A DNA stretch of 56,130 nucleotides from positions 1 through 56,130 of the IMG/VR virus record IMGVR_UViG_3300029985_000050. One strand, 5' to 3'. A program made the position numbers and the translations under genes. The notes below the pieces were generated by a model. It was not told the origin of the DNA and did no database searches. It saw only the letters and a list, made by a program, of their open reading frames with translations. This DNA is from a virus. Positions 21,337 to 29,993 of this stretch are shown one piece after another (positions within the stretch are counted from its first letter, which is position 1; every line of letters starts with the position of its first letter).

Positions 21337-21734
21337 GGATCACCACCAAGTCCGGCGTCGTGGTCCACTCCGAGCGCAGGCCCACCGTGGACCGCGCCTG
21401 GGTGGTCTGCGCGACGCACGGGGAGATGCTGATCGACCTGGAGGTCGTGGAGGGCGGCGAAAAGTTCGTCGGCCCGGTGTTCGAGAACATGGTTTCAAAG
21501 TACGGAGGACGAGATGGCAAAGACGAAACTGGAGTTGCTGAAGACGGCAGCCGAAATACTGCAGGAAGTAGCTCGGGGAGAGGTGGCCGGGAGCCACGCC
21601 ATGGGAGGGTACCTGAACACGAGGATTCTCCCGGAAAAGCTGATCCAGTGCGCCCAACAGTGGCTCCAGGAAGAAGTCTCCGAGGAGGATGGGGACTTGC
21701 CACCGTCCCTCGCCGAGGAGCCGCCGACCGATGA
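21333..21734 (+). CDS. Early ORF with long out-of-frame overlap
   Basis: Starts ATGA after the 27-residue ORF. The first 60 residues (SGVVVHSERRPTVDRAWVVCATHGEMLIDLEVVEGGEKFV) look like real protein; the remaining 73 lie over the 21514 gene in another frame and look like shadow translation (Gly/Arg/Pro-rich). Either a lost stop codon or a frameshift extended it. Confidence 0.5.
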   Translation: MRITTKSGVVVHSERRPTVDRAWVVCATHGEMLIDLEVVEGGEKFVGPVFENMVSKYGGRDGKDETGVAEDGSRNTAGSSSGRGGREPRHGRVPEHEDSPGKADPVRPTVAPGRSLRGGWGLATVPRRGAADR

Positions 21735-21921
21735 CCGTTGGTTCGCAGCGTATCTGCGGGGGATCGACGCGTGGGGAAGGATCGGCGGGCAAAGACCTTT
21801 CGACGGCAGCCTGCCCTCCGATCTGTGCCGGAACTTCGCCAAGGCCGTCGCCGACGATGCCCTCGCCGCCGCGAGAAACCAGGCAAAAGAATCTCTTGAC
21901 AAACCCACAGTAACTAAGTAA
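21514..21921 (+). CDS. Early protein, unknown
   Basis: 135 residues with a strong ribosome-binding site (cggagg, 7 bases before ATG). An acidic helical protein containing KTAAEILQEVARGEV, EKLIQCAQQWLQEEVSEEDG and DDRWFAAYLRGIDAW. No family recognised. Its last codons contain the promoter of the next unit. Confidence 0.6.
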   Translation: MAKTKLELLKTAAEILQEVARGEVAGSHAMGGYLNTRILPEKLIQCAQQWLQEEVSEEDGDLPPSLAEEPPTDDRWFAAYLRGIDAWGRIGGQRPFDGSLPSDLCRNFAKAVADDALAAARNQAKESLDKPTVTK

Positions 21922-21924
21922 CTT
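21896..21924 (+). promoter_or_regulatory. Sigma70-like promoter
   Basis: TTGACA (21896-21901), 17 bases, TAACTT (21919-21924), 55 bases before the 21979 gene with a cttcaaccacaagg leader between. Confidence 0.75.
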
Positions 21925-21978
21925 AGGTTCTGTCGGGAAGAGTTCTCGACGGACCACTTCAACCACAAGGAACATCAA

Positions 21979-22416
21979 ATGGCCAAGACCACCGAAAAGA
22001 AACCCACCGAGTTCGTCCTCCCCGGCCCCAAGGCCACCCCCGGCGAGATCGCCGACGCCCGGTTCGACCTGGAGATGCGCCTGAAGGACGCCAACGCGGT
22101 CGTGAAGAAGTTCGAGGGCCTGCGTGTGGATCTCGACGAGATCATCCGCCAGGCCGCGCTCAAGAACAAGGGCACGACGTTCGGCGGCAAGTTCGGCGTC
22201 GTCACCGTGGTCCACGAGGACAAGCTCACCGTGGACACCGAGAACGGCGGCTGGGATAAGCTGTACGCCTGGATCGCGAAGACCAAGAACTTCGACTGCC
22301 TCCAGAAGCGCCTGGGCGAGAAGGCCATCGGTGACCGGATCGCGGCGGGCGTGGTCGTGCCTGGCGTGACGACGTTCCCCGTGGAGAAGGTAAAGATCGC
22401 GGCGGTGAAGGGATGA
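21979..22416 (+). CDS. Conserved phage protein near the replication genes
   Basis: 145 residues. KKFEGLRVDLDEIIRQAALKNK begins the conserved part and GGWDKLYAWIAKTKNFDCLQKRLGEKAI plus VPGVTTFPVEKVKI ends it. This end pattern is familiar from small proteins beside family A polymerases in phages; the function is not known to me. First gene of the replication unit. Confidence 0.6.
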   Translation: MAKTTEKKPTEFVLPGPKATPGEIADARFDLEMRLKDANAVVKKFEGLRVDLDEIIRQAALKNKGTTFGGKFGVVTVVHEDKLTVDTENGGWDKLYAWIAKTKNFDCLQKRLGEKAIGDRIAAGVVVPGVTTFPVEKVKIAAVKG

Positions 22417-22643
22417 TCGAAAACCCTCTGGACCTCCTGGCCGACGACTGCCCGGAGCTGACCGCCTCCAGGAAAAGCGGCCACGTCAACCCACCATGTT
22501 CGGACTGCGTCGACCACCACTACAACAGGGAAGCATTGGCGGATTTGCGGAAAATTGCTTTGATGGAGGATGGGACCTGTTGTGGGAACGAACAGCGTAA
22601 CATGGGCGGAGGCTGCACGAACTGCGGCGACCCGAGCTTCTGA
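22413..22643 (+). CDS. Cysteine-rich small protein
   Basis: 76 residues with His/Cys groups PPCSDCVDHH and GTCCGNEQRNMGGGCTNCG, probably binding zinc or an iron-sulfur cluster. ATGA-coupled to its neighbour. Role unknown. Confidence 0.55.
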   Translation: MIENPLDLLADDCPELTASRKSGHVNPPCSDCVDHHYNREALADLRKIALMEDGTCCGNEQRNMGGGCTNCGDPSF

Positions 22644-22987
22644 TGCCCCGCCCCAAGAAGCCGGAGATGGTTCGCCCGGAGCCTCGGTTCGTCGTGGAGG
22701 GCGCAGGCCCAGCACCGAAGCGCAAGAACCCGACCCCGGCGAAGATCGTGCCGGACGGGGAGAACTGGGCGCTTCCCGGCACCGACATTCCCGCAGGGAC
22801 AGACCCCTTCCAGTACGCGGCCGGGATCCTCGCCGGAATCCGATCCCTCGTCGCCGAGCGCGATGCGCTGCGGAAGCTGGTGAGGGAGGCGTATCTGCAG
22901 GGCGCGCTGGACCAGTCGCACCGCTGTGGCCTTGCGGGAAGTAAGCAAGGCCTGGAGAGGTTCCTGGAGAAGCACGGTGAACACTGA
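22643..22987 (+). CDS. Small early protein, unknown
   Basis: 114 residues. Proline- and lysine-rich start, then a helical ILAGIRSLVAERDALRKLVREAYLQGALDQSHRCGLAGSKQGLERFL. TGATG coupling with the preceding gene. Confidence 0.55.
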   Translation: MPRPKKPEMVRPEPRFVVEGAGPAPKRKNPTPAKIVPDGENWALPGTDIPAGTDPFQYAAGILAGIRSLVAERDALRKLVREAYLQGALDQSHRCGLAGSKQGLERFLEKHGEH

Positions 22988-23144
22988 CGCCGGTCCTGCG
23001 GAGAAAGCCCTACGGGAACTCCCTAAGGACGCTCCAGCGGAAGTATATTTCCCAAAACTACGTTCCGCCTTGGCGGAGTGGGTAGGGGTTCCGGAAGACA
23101 TGCTTTTCGGGAAACAGACCTTGCCAAACCCCGAACCTGAGTAA
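22977..23144 (+). CDS. 55-residue ORF
   Basis: GTG start overlaps the previous gene by 11 bases. EKALRELPKDAPAEVYFPKLRSALAEWVGVPEDML looks folded and amphipathic. No family recognised. Confidence 0.45.
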   Translation: MNTDAGPAEKALRELPKDAPAEVYFPKLRSALAEWVGVPEDMLFGKQTLPNPEPE

Positions 23145-23219
23145 CTACCTTTCCGAACTACGGAATACCGCTGCTCCGACGGTCCTCTCGGGCAACTCAA
23201 AGCAACAAAGAAACAAAGG

Positions 23220-24074
23220 ATGCTGACCATGGCCCATCACACACCCAAGAACGCGCCGAGCACGACCACCGCGCTCATCAACATCGACCAGAAGCTCGCC
23301 GAGGCCGCCGGGAGCACCGCCGTCGAGAAGCCCTCCGGAGGCACCAAGATCTCCACCAAGGGCGGCAAGCTCACCTACGGCGGCACGCAGTTCCCCAACA
23401 ACGAAGTGGACGTGATCGTCCTGGAGTTCGCGGCGAAGAACACCTACTACGCCGGAGCCTACGACCCGGACAACGTCGCCCCGCCCGACTGCTTCGCGAT
23501 CGAGCTGGCCGTGGGCAAGGACTTCGAGGACAACCTCAAGCCCCACACGAACGTCGAGGAGCCGGTGAACCCCACCTGCCACGGCTGCAAGTGGAACGAG
23601 TTCAAGTCGGCCGACAACGGCAAGGGCAAGGCCTGCAAGAACCGGCGCGACCTGGCCGTGATCCCCGCCACCGTGCTGGACGAGGCCGACGTGGCGAAGG
23701 CCATCGCCGACGCCGAGATCGCGGTGTTCTCCGTGTCCCCCTCGAACATCTCCGTGTGGAAGGGATTCGTCGCCGGGATCGCCCGCCAGTCGCTCCCCAT
23801 CTGGGGCGTGACCACGCGGATCGGGCTCCCATCCGTGTTCGACCAGTCGTTCCAGGTCGTCGACGGCGGCGACCTCAAGCCCAAGCTCACCCAGGCCGTG
23901 TGGGACGCGCTGGAGAAGAAGCGTGCGGAAGCCCGCGACCTTCTCGTGGTGCCCTACGAGCCCCTGAGCGAGGAGCAGAAGGCCCAGGCCGCGGCGCCCA
24001 AGGGCCGTCAGGCGGCTCCGTCCGGGCGTTCGGCGCGCTTCACCGCTCCGGTGGCGGCGGGCAAGAAGAAGTAG
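23220..24074 (+). CDS. Putative phage ssDNA-binding / replication protein
   Basis: 284 residues. A central PPDCFAIELAVGKDF and PTCHGCKWNEFKSADNGKGKACKNRRDLAV carry conserved cysteines and basic residues. This pattern occurs in phage proteins encoded beside DNA polymerase I and often labelled ssDNA-binding. The tail is Lys/Ala/Pro-rich. Position just before RtcB and polymerase fits a replication role, but binding is inferred. The track start (ATG 23220) or ATG 23229 are both possible. Confidence 0.5.
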   Translation: MLTMAHHTPKNAPSTTTALINIDQKLAEAAGSTAVEKPSGGTKISTKGGKLTYGGTQFPNNEVDVIVLEFAAKNTYYAGAYDPDNVAPPDCFAIELAVGKDFEDNLKPHTNVEEPVNPTCHGCKWNEFKSADNGKGKACKNRRDLAVIPATVLDEADVAKAIADAEIAVFSVSPSNISVWKGFVAGIARQSLPIWGVTTRIGLPSVFDQSFQVVDGGDLKPKLTQAVWDALEKKRAEARDLLVVPYEPLSEEQKAQAAAPKGRQAAPSGRSARFTAPVAAGKKK

Positions 24075-24120
24075 TTCTCACGAGCAGGCCAGTGGAGGAC
24101 CCGTTTCTCTCTGGCACAGG

Positions 24121-24162
24121 CCCCGGCAGACCTCCTCTTCGGAGTAAGCTGTTCTGCCGGGG
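24121..24162 (+). terminator. Hairpin after the 23220 gene, probable terminator
   Basis: CCCCGGCAGA (24121-24130) pairs with TCTGCCGGGG (24153-24162), with an inner ctc-ttcg-gag stem, followed by ttcctttgttc. The T-run is interrupted, so it may also be a 5' structure of the RtcB message. Confidence 0.6.
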
Positions 24163-24196
24163 TTCCTTTGTTCACTTCAACCACAACGAGAAACCC

Positions 24197-25324
24197 ATGT
24201 TGAGAATCAACACCGAAAAGCCGTACAAGATCTTCGCGGAAGTCCTGGAGCAGGGCGCGCTCGACCAGTTCGAGAGCGCCCTGCTCCAGGACTTCGCCGT
24301 GCAGGGTGCCCTTATGCCCGACGCCCACTTCGGCTACTCCCTGCCCATCGGCGCGGTGGTGGCCACCAAGGACTTCGTGGTGCCTGCCTGGGTGGGCTAC
24401 GACATCGGCTGCGGCATGTGCGCCTTGCCGACGAGCTTCGATCGCGGCGCCGTGGAGTGGTGCGCCAAGGGGATCTTCGACGAGATCTACCAAGCCGTTC
24501 CCGTCGGGTTCTCCCACAACCACGCACCGACCACCTGGGAGCACGCGGGGCTCTTGCCGTGGTCCGCCCGTATGGAGGAGATCTTCTCCAGGGACGGACT
24601 CAGGCAGATCGGATCCCTTGGCGGCGGCAACCACTTCATCGAGATCGGCGCTGACGAGACGGGGAAGGTGTGGATCATCGTCCACTCCGGTTCCCGCGGA
24701 ATCGGCCACGCGACCGCATCCCACTACATGCGGCTGGCCAGCGGATCCGGCAAGGCGAAGGAGGGGCACTTCGGACTCCACGTCGACTCGGACGACGGCT
24801 CCGACTACATCAAGGACCTCGCTTTCTGCCTGGCCTTTGCCTTGGAGAACCGCAGGCAGATCGCCGTTCGTGTGGAGGCGGTGCTTGCCGGGTTCGCGCG
24901 CGAGGGTGGCTCCGCTTCCGGCGAGTGGGAGATCCTCATCAACCGGAACCACAACCACGCGGAACTGCGCGAAGGCCTTTGGATCCACCGCAAGGGCGCC
25001 ACCCACGCCGAAGCAGGCATGGTGGGCGTGATCCCCGGCAACATGCGCGACGGCTCGTTCATCGTGCGCGGCAAAGGGAACCCAGACGCGCTCTGGTCCT
25101 CTTCCCACGGGGCAGGTCGGTGCCTGGGCCGCAAGGAAGCCCAGCGAACGCTCACACTGGAGCAGTTCACTGAAAGCATGGTGGCCGTCGTAGCCAAGGT
25201 GGACAAGGATACCCTGGACGAATCGCCGTTCGCTTACAAGGACATTTTCAAGGTGATGGAGCAACAGAAGGACCTCGTCGAGGTCGTGGCGCACATCAAG
25301 CCCATCATCAACATCAAGGGGTGA
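24197..25324 (+). CDS. rtcB: RtcB-type RNA ligase
   Basis: 375 residues. It joins 3'-phosphate or 2',3'-cyclic phosphate RNA ends to 5'-OH ends using GTP and Mn. All family motifs are present: PDAHFGYSLPIGAVVAT near residue 40, the metal-binding cysteine in GYDIGCGMCAL near 70, SLGGGNHFIEI near 145, HSGSRGIGH, NRNHNHAE, and the guanylylated histidine in SSHGAGR near 310. The start follows the leader cttcaaccacaacgag. Phage copies can repair tRNAs cut by host anticodon nucleases. A tRNA-like gene with an oversized loop lies at 32672. Confidence 0.93.
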   Translation: MLRINTEKPYKIFAEVLEQGALDQFESALLQDFAVQGALMPDAHFGYSLPIGAVVATKDFVVPAWVGYDIGCGMCALPTSFDRGAVEWCAKGIFDEIYQAVPVGFSHNHAPTTWEHAGLLPWSARMEEIFSRDGLRQIGSLGGGNHFIEIGADETGKVWIIVHSGSRGIGHATASHYMRLASGSGKAKEGHFGLHVDSDDGSDYIKDLAFCLAFALENRRQIAVRVEAVLAGFAREGGSASGEWEILINRNHNHAELREGLWIHRKGATHAEAGMVGVIPGNMRDGSFIVRGKGNPDALWSSSHGAGRCLGRKEAQRTLTLEQFTESMVAVVAKVDKDTLDESPFAYKDIFKVMEQQKDLVEVVAHIKPIINIKG

Positions 25325-25328
25325 GGGC

Positions 25329-25643
25329 GTGAACTGGAAAGAGCGGTCGAGCGTGGGACTTCTCGACGTCAAGCTGCTGTTCGCCTCGACACCGAAGGGA
25401 TACTTGGTTCGGAGGTACGCCGACCGAATCGCGGTGCAGTCGAAGGACGAGACCGCGATCTCCTGGGAGGTCCTGCAGAACATCAAGTGGGAAGTGCTCG
25501 GCGACGTGGTGGCGATCGAGGTATTCCCCATGGACGCCGACGTGGTGAACTTGCGGAACACCCGGCACCTCTGGTTTGGCGACGCGGTGAACGAAGTCGT
25601 GAAGGCCTGCACACACCCAGAGTTCACGGAGGCGAAGAAGTGA
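25329..25643 (+). CDS. DUF7694-like phage protein
   Basis: 104 residues from GTG. ISWEVLQNIKWEVLGDVVAIEVFPMDADVVNLRNTRHLW is the hallmark of the DUF7694 group: a W-E-xQxIKxEVxG start, a V-V/I-EV-P centre and an RHLW end. Unknown function; common near phage replication genes. Its stop overlaps the polymerase GTG. Confidence 0.65.
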   Translation: MNWKERSSVGLLDVKLLFASTPKGYLVRRYADRIAVQSKDETAISWEVLQNIKWEVLGDVVAIEVFPMDADVVNLRNTRHLWFGDAVNEVVKACTHPEFTEAKK

Positions 25644-27613
25644 AAAAGCCCAGAGTTTGGACTTACGATTTTGAGACGATCGGGATACAGCGGCGTCCGG
25701 AGTATCCGCCGCGACCGGTGGGCGTCTCGATCCTGAAGCCTGGAAAGCGGACCTCGCACTACTACGCCTTCGGGCACCCCGAAGGGAATAACTGTGGACT
25801 CGCCGAGGCCAAAGCCGCCCTCAAGGAGATGTGGGATTCCGGCGACCAGATTTTGGCGCATAGCCAAAAGTTCGATTACGACGTCGCCACCACCCACATG
25901 GGGATGCCTGAGATCCCTTGGCATCGGCTGGAAGACACCCTCTTCCTCCTCTTCCTCAACAACCCCTACTCCCTCGACCTGAAGCTGAAGCCCGCCTCCG
26001 AGCGGCTCCTGGGCATGAAGCCCGAAGAGCGCGACGTGGTGAAGGAGTGGGTCCTCGCCAACGTGCCCGAGATGCAACGAGGATACCCATGGCCGAAGAC
26101 GAACCACTGGGGCCGCAAGTTCAAGAAGCCCGAGTGGGGGGCCTACATCTGCCGCGCGCCCGGTGGGCTCGTGGGGAAGTACGCCGACGGCGACGTGGTG
26201 CGCACCAAGGCGTTGTTCACCAAGCTCTGGCCCTCGGTCCAGGCGCGGGGCATGGGCCCGGCGTACGATACCGAGCGCGAACTCATGCCGATCCTCCTGG
26301 AGAACGAGCGGGCCGGTGTCCGCCTGGATCTCCCCGCTGCGAAGAAGGCCCACGCCGACCTGAAGCGCGGGATCGAGGTCTGCGACGCTTGGCTGCGCAA
26401 GGCGCTCAAGGCCCCGGAGCTGGAGGTCGACAACGACCAGCAACTCGTGGCCGCGCTGGAGAAGGCCGACGCCGTCACCCACTGGACGATGACCAAGCCG
26501 ACGAAGACGCACCCCGATGGGCAGAAGTCGGTCTCCAAGGACAACCTCCCACCCACATGCTTCCGCGACCAGAAGATTGCCCGCACGCTGGGGTACCGGA
26601 ACCGGGCGCAGACGCTCATGGCCGTGTTCCTGGAGCACTGGATCGACATGGCCGAGGCCACCGGTGGCCGGATCCACACCAGCTGGAACCAGGTCAAGGG
26701 CGCAGGCGCGTTCGGTGATGCTGGCGCTGGCACCGGGCGAATGTCTTCGGCCCCGAACTTCCAGAACATCCCGCAGAAGTGGGAGAAGCCAAAGTCGAAG
26801 AGCCCGGACAAGTTCGTCCACCCTACGCACCTCCGTTCGCTCATCCACCTGCCTCTGGCGCGGGCCTTCCTGCTCCCCGACGAGGGAATGGTTTGGCTGA
26901 AGCGCGACTATTCCCAACAGGAGTACCGTGCCCTGGGGCACTTCGAGGACGGTTTGCTCGCCAACGAGTACCGCACCAACGAGAAGACGGACATCCACGT
27001 GTTCGTCCACGATCAGATTCAAAACATCACCGGCCAAGACCTTCCTCGTGAAACTGTCAAGACGACGGACTTCGGGATGCTGTATGGGATGGGGATCACG
27101 AAGCTCGCCCAGAAGCTAGGCATCCCGGTGGAGGAGGCCAAGCGGATCAAGAACGCCTGGAAGAAGGCCCTGCCCGACGTCGTGTCGCTGGACGAGGAGA
27201 TCAAACACCTGATGAAGATCGGAGGGATCCTGCGCACCTGGGGCGGTCGGGAATACCCGGTCAAGCCGCCGGTGGAGAAGAAGGACGAGGGCCGCTGGCA
27301 GACGTTCGAGTACAAGTCGCTCAACGACCTGATCCAGGGTTCGTCGGCCGACTGCACGAAGCGCGCGATGATCGAGTGGGCCAAGAAGAAGGGATCTGCC
27401 CGGTTCCTGATCCAGGTCCACGACGAGCTCAACATCTGCGCACCGGCGAAGGACGCCGCGCGCGAGATGAACATCCTGCGGGAAGCGATGGACTCCGTGG
27501 GGATCAAGTTCGGGGAGGAGCCTTCCGACGATGGGCGGTTCCGGGTCCCGATGTCTTCCGAAGGCGCCAAGAGCGAAACCAACTGGGCGGAAATCGAAAA
27601 ATGGGAACCATGA
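25640..27613 (+). CDS. Family A DNA polymerase (Pol I-like)
   Basis: 657 residues from a GTG overlapping the previous stop. The N-terminal 3'-5' exonuclease has YDFET (residues 9-13) and AHSQKFDYDV. The polymerase has TGRMSSAPNFQNIP near 365, motif A RDYSQQEYRALGHF near 420, motif B RETVKTTDFGMLYG near 470 and motif C QVHDEL near 592. A phenylalanine occupies the position of the dideoxy-discriminating residue. It has no 5' nuclease domain, as usual for phage enzymes. It is the main replicative polymerase. Confidence 0.95.
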   Translation: MKKPRVWTYDFETIGIQRRPEYPPRPVGVSILKPGKRTSHYYAFGHPEGNNCGLAEAKAALKEMWDSGDQILAHSQKFDYDVATTHMGMPEIPWHRLEDTLFLLFLNNPYSLDLKLKPASERLLGMKPEERDVVKEWVLANVPEMQRGYPWPKTNHWGRKFKKPEWGAYICRAPGGLVGKYADGDVVRTKALFTKLWPSVQARGMGPAYDTERELMPILLENERAGVRLDLPAAKKAHADLKRGIEVCDAWLRKALKAPELEVDNDQQLVAALEKADAVTHWTMTKPTKTHPDGQKSVSKDNLPPTCFRDQKIARTLGYRNRAQTLMAVFLEHWIDMAEATGGRIHTSWNQVKGAGAFGDAGAGTGRMSSAPNFQNIPQKWEKPKSKSPDKFVHPTHLRSLIHLPLARAFLLPDEGMVWLKRDYSQQEYRALGHFEDGLLANEYRTNEKTDIHVFVHDQIQNITGQDLPRETVKTTDFGMLYGMGITKLAQKLGIPVEEAKRIKNAWKKALPDVVSLDEEIKHLMKIGGILRTWGGREYPVKPPVEKKDEGRWQTFEYKSLNDLIQGSSADCTKRAMIEWAKKKGSARFLIQVHDELNICAPAKDAAREMNILREAMDSVGIKFGEEPSDDGRFRVPMSSEGAKSETNWAEIEKWEP

Positions 27614-28524
27614 AAGAGCCGAAATTCAACCCCTCCGCGCTCCTTAAGGCCGAGGCCAAGAAGTTCGCCACCCTTGACAAGCCCCCGGCCCTGAAGGTCG
27701 TGCCGAAGCGGGAGCCGGTGCGCGCGGTGAAGCGGGGAGCGCCCACGCCCCAAAGCTCTCTGGCCGATGTGGTCGTGGAGATGAACTTCTCCCGGCTGAA
27801 GTCCTGGAGCCTCTCCGCCTACAAGGACTACAAGAAGTGCCCCCGGGCGCTGGCGCTCAAGCGCATCGCCAAGATCAAGGAACCCGACTCCCCGGCGATG
27901 GCCCGCGGCACGTTCGCCCACTCCGTCTGCGAGAAGTTCGTGAAGAAGGAGATCTCCTGGGAGACCGCCGTCGCCGAGGCCAAGAAGGCCGGGGACAAGA
28001 CCCTCTACGGCAAGAAGGCCAATCCCATCGACCTCGAACCCTTGAAGGAGTACCTCCACGCCGCCCAAAAGAAGCAGGTCGTGGTGGAGGGCGACTGGGC
28101 GTTCGTGGAGAACTGGGACGACGGCGACTGGTTCAAGAACGCATGGCTGCGGATGAAGCTGGACGTGGGCCTGCGGGTGAAGGCGGGCGTCTACGAGGTC
28201 ACCGACTGGAAGACCGGTCGGATCTACGACGACCACAAGGAAGAGGAGGACCTCTACGTCCTGGCCATGTTCCTCAAGTTCCCGGACGCCCGCGAGGTCC
28301 GCGCCGTGTTCGGGTACCTGGACCAGGGAAAGATCGAGACCTCGGGCAGGGTGTACCGCCGCGAGGAGATGGGCGCGCTGGCCGATCGGTGGGAGAAGAA
28401 GGTGAAGCCCATGATGAGTGACACCACGTTCCCATGCAAGCCGAATCCGTTCTGCCAGTGGTGTTTTTTCCGTGCGGCGAACGCCGCGAATTTGCCAGGG
28501 GGGAAGAAGCTATGCCGTTTCTAA
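27610..28524 (+). CDS. Cas4/RecB-like PD-(D/E)XK exonuclease
   Basis: 304 residues; ATGA overlap with the polymerase. SLSAYKDYKKCPRALALKRI provides the first cysteine, GTFAHSVCEKFV the conserved His, LDVGLR and VTDWKTGR the D and DxK of the nuclease core, and EEDLYVLAMF the Q/Y helix equivalent. The C-terminal FPCKPNPFCQWCFF completes a four-cysteine set like the Fe-S cluster of Cas4 and AddB. It likely resects DNA during phage recombination. Confidence 0.82.
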   Translation: MKEPKFNPSALLKAEAKKFATLDKPPALKVVPKREPVRAVKRGAPTPQSSLADVVVEMNFSRLKSWSLSAYKDYKKCPRALALKRIAKIKEPDSPAMARGTFAHSVCEKFVKKEISWETAVAEAKKAGDKTLYGKKANPIDLEPLKEYLHAAQKKQVVVEGDWAFVENWDDGDWFKNAWLRMKLDVGLRVKAGVYEVTDWKTGRIYDDHKEEEDLYVLAMFLKFPDAREVRAVFGYLDQGKIETSGRVYRREEMGALADRWEKKVKPMMSDTTFPCKPNPFCQWCFFRAANAANLPGGKKLCRF

Positions 28525-28643
28525 GATTCATCGGATGTATGGGGCTTCTCGGCCTCGCGGTAGGGGTTATCATCACCGTTTTCGGGACCGGCCTTCTACT
28601 GGTCCCCATGCTGCTCTGCTGGGTGTTCGGGGTTCGGCTATGA
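28512..28643 (+). CDS. 43-residue membrane protein
   Basis: MPFLRFIGCMGLLGLAVGVI, then ITVFGTGLLLVPMLLCWVFG: one or two membrane helices. It overlaps the end of the nuclease gene, with a gggaagaag ribosome-binding stretch. Role unknown. Confidence 0.5.
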   Translation: MPFLRFIGCMGLLGLAVGVIITVFGTGLLLVPMLLCWVFGVRL

Positions 28644-29023
28644 GCGGCGCGTGGAAGTCCATCTCAGTGGATCAGCTTGAGAAGCACTTCGTCGACGGGA
28701 TGTCCTTCGCCATCATGCGGGGCCAGGTCGAGTGCGGCGAAATACGCTTGGAGGACACCCCGAAGGAGTTCCAGAAGACCCTCCGCGAAGACGAGCGGCA
28801 GGCCCACAGCAAGTGGGAGCGCGAGAAGCTGGTGCGCGAAACTCCGATGGCTCCGTGCCCGTTCTGCGGAGGCCCTGCCGAGGCGTGGGCGGAGTCCGGG
28901 CCGATGGAGATGGGCGGAAGCTCCACCAAGCACCACGTTGGGTGTCGGTCCTGCGGGGCGGGCGTGCGCACGGAGGATCCTCTGCGGTCGCGGCAGGGTT
29001 GGAACCGGAGGGTCGAACGATGA
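28640..29023 (+). CDS. Lar-like zinc-ribbon protein
   Basis: 127 residues. The C-terminal part PCPFCGGPAEAW...HHVGCRSCGAGV...WNRR fits the restriction-alleviation (Lar) zinc ribbon found in many phages and prophages. Lar of Rac prophage modulates type I restriction; whether this one does is unknown. The N-terminal 75 residues are an extra helical part (LEKHFVDGMSFAIMRGQVECGEI). Confidence 0.65.
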   Translation: MSGAWKSISVDQLEKHFVDGMSFAIMRGQVECGEIRLEDTPKEFQKTLREDERQAHSKWEREKLVRETPMAPCPFCGGPAEAWAESGPMEMGGSSTKHHVGCRSCGAGVRTEDPLRSRQGWNRRVER

Positions 29024-29367
29024 GCGCCGGCGAAGATCTGAAGAACTCCTGGCTGATCGCGGCGCACGCCCTCCACGAGGCGGAACTCGTGGTGGGCCTG
29101 CGGAAAAAGGACGCCGAAAAAGCCTTCGCAGCGTACCGAGAAACCCTGGGCGTGGTCTACGTCTGCGCCACGGCCCTGCTTGCCACCGGCGAAAAGCTCT
29201 CCTTCACGATGCATACCTTGTACGAAAGCCCCCGCACCCTGGAGAATCTGCGAAGCCTGACCGTCAGCGCAGTGCGTGCCAAAGGGGTGTGTCTGTGGAT
29301 CCAGGTGGAGCACTCCATCGCGGCTACTGAGTGGGACGCCGTCCGAAAGCTCGGGGTTGGCGAATGA
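29020..29367 (+). CDS. Small early protein, unknown
   Basis: 115 residues, ATGA-coupled on both sides. Helical (SWLIAAHALHEAELVVGLRKKDAEKAFAAYRE) then a strand-rich end. No family recognised. Confidence 0.55.
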   Translation: MSAGEDLKNSWLIAAHALHEAELVVGLRKKDAEKAFAAYRETLGVVYVCATALLATGEKLSFTMHTLYESPRTLENLRSLTVSAVRAKGVCLWIQVEHSIAATEWDAVRKLGVGE

Positions 29368-29993
29368 GACACCTCCTCGAATCCGCACACCAGCGGAAGG
29401 TCGTCAACTTCGCCCGTGGGCTCGGGATCCAGGTCACCAAGCTGAACCCCATGGGGCAGAACGGCTGGCCGGATCTTCTGGTCGCCATCCCCGGTGGGAA
29501 GGCGTTGTTCATCGAGATGAAACAGCCGGGCAAGGAGCCCACGAAACTTCAACTGCACATCCACGCGATGCTGCGAGATCAGGGGTACGACTGTGCCACA
29601 GCCCAAAGCCACGAAGAAGGCAAAGCCCTCGTTTCTGACCGCCTTCGAGAACTCGTCCGCACCGGTCGAGGCGGGATCCTCACGGAAGCGGCGCGGCAGC
29701 ACGCCGGAAGTTGCGGTGAAGGCGCAGAGTTGGAAGTGCCACGACTACCAAAGGAAGGCTGCCCAGTTCCTCGTGGATCGCGCGGCGGCAGGTCTGTTCC
29801 TGGACCCGGGCCTGGGGAAGACGTCCTCCACCCTGGCCGCCCTGGTGAAGCTCAAGGAGAAGGGCTTGTTCCGCCACGCGCTGATCCTCGCCCCGCTGCG
29901 CGTCGCACGAAACGTGTGGCCGGCGGAGGTCAAGAAGTGGAAGGAGTTCTCCCACCTGCGGGTCGTGGTGCTCCACGGCCCGAAGAAGGATGA
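29364..29993 (+). CDS. VRR-NUC domain nuclease, 3' extended over the next gene
   Basis: 209 residues as open. The first 90 are a clear VRR-NUC: ESAHQRKVVNFARGLG, NGWPDLLVAIPGGKALFIEMKQPGKEPTKLQ, then HAMLRDQGYDCATAQSHEEG. D and E-x-K catalytic residues are present. Such nucleases commonly stand beside SNF2 helicases in phages. Beyond residue 100 the frame runs under the helicase gene and is Gly/Pro/Arg-rich, so the functional protein probably is shorter or the tail is incidental. Confidence 0.78.
   Translation: MRHLLESAHQRKVVNFARGLGIQVTKLNPMGQNGWPDLLVAIPGGKALFIEMKQPGKEPTKLQLHIHAMLRDQGYDCATAQSHEEGKALVSDRLRELVRTGRGGILTEAARQHAGSCGEGAELEVPRLPKEGCPVPRGSRGGRSVPGPGPGEDVLHPGRPGEAQGEGLVPPRADPRPAARRTKRVAGGGQEVEGVLPPAGRGAPRPEEG

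Noticed and set aside
24121-24162. tRNA gene in the RtcB leader
   Set aside because: Only a long hairpin with an internal tetraloop stem; no D or T arm.
24008-27037. 1009-residue minus-strand ORF
   Set aside because: Lies wholly over RtcB and DNA polymerase in the opposite strand; His/Val/Leu/Gly-rich shadow of GC-rich coding DNA.
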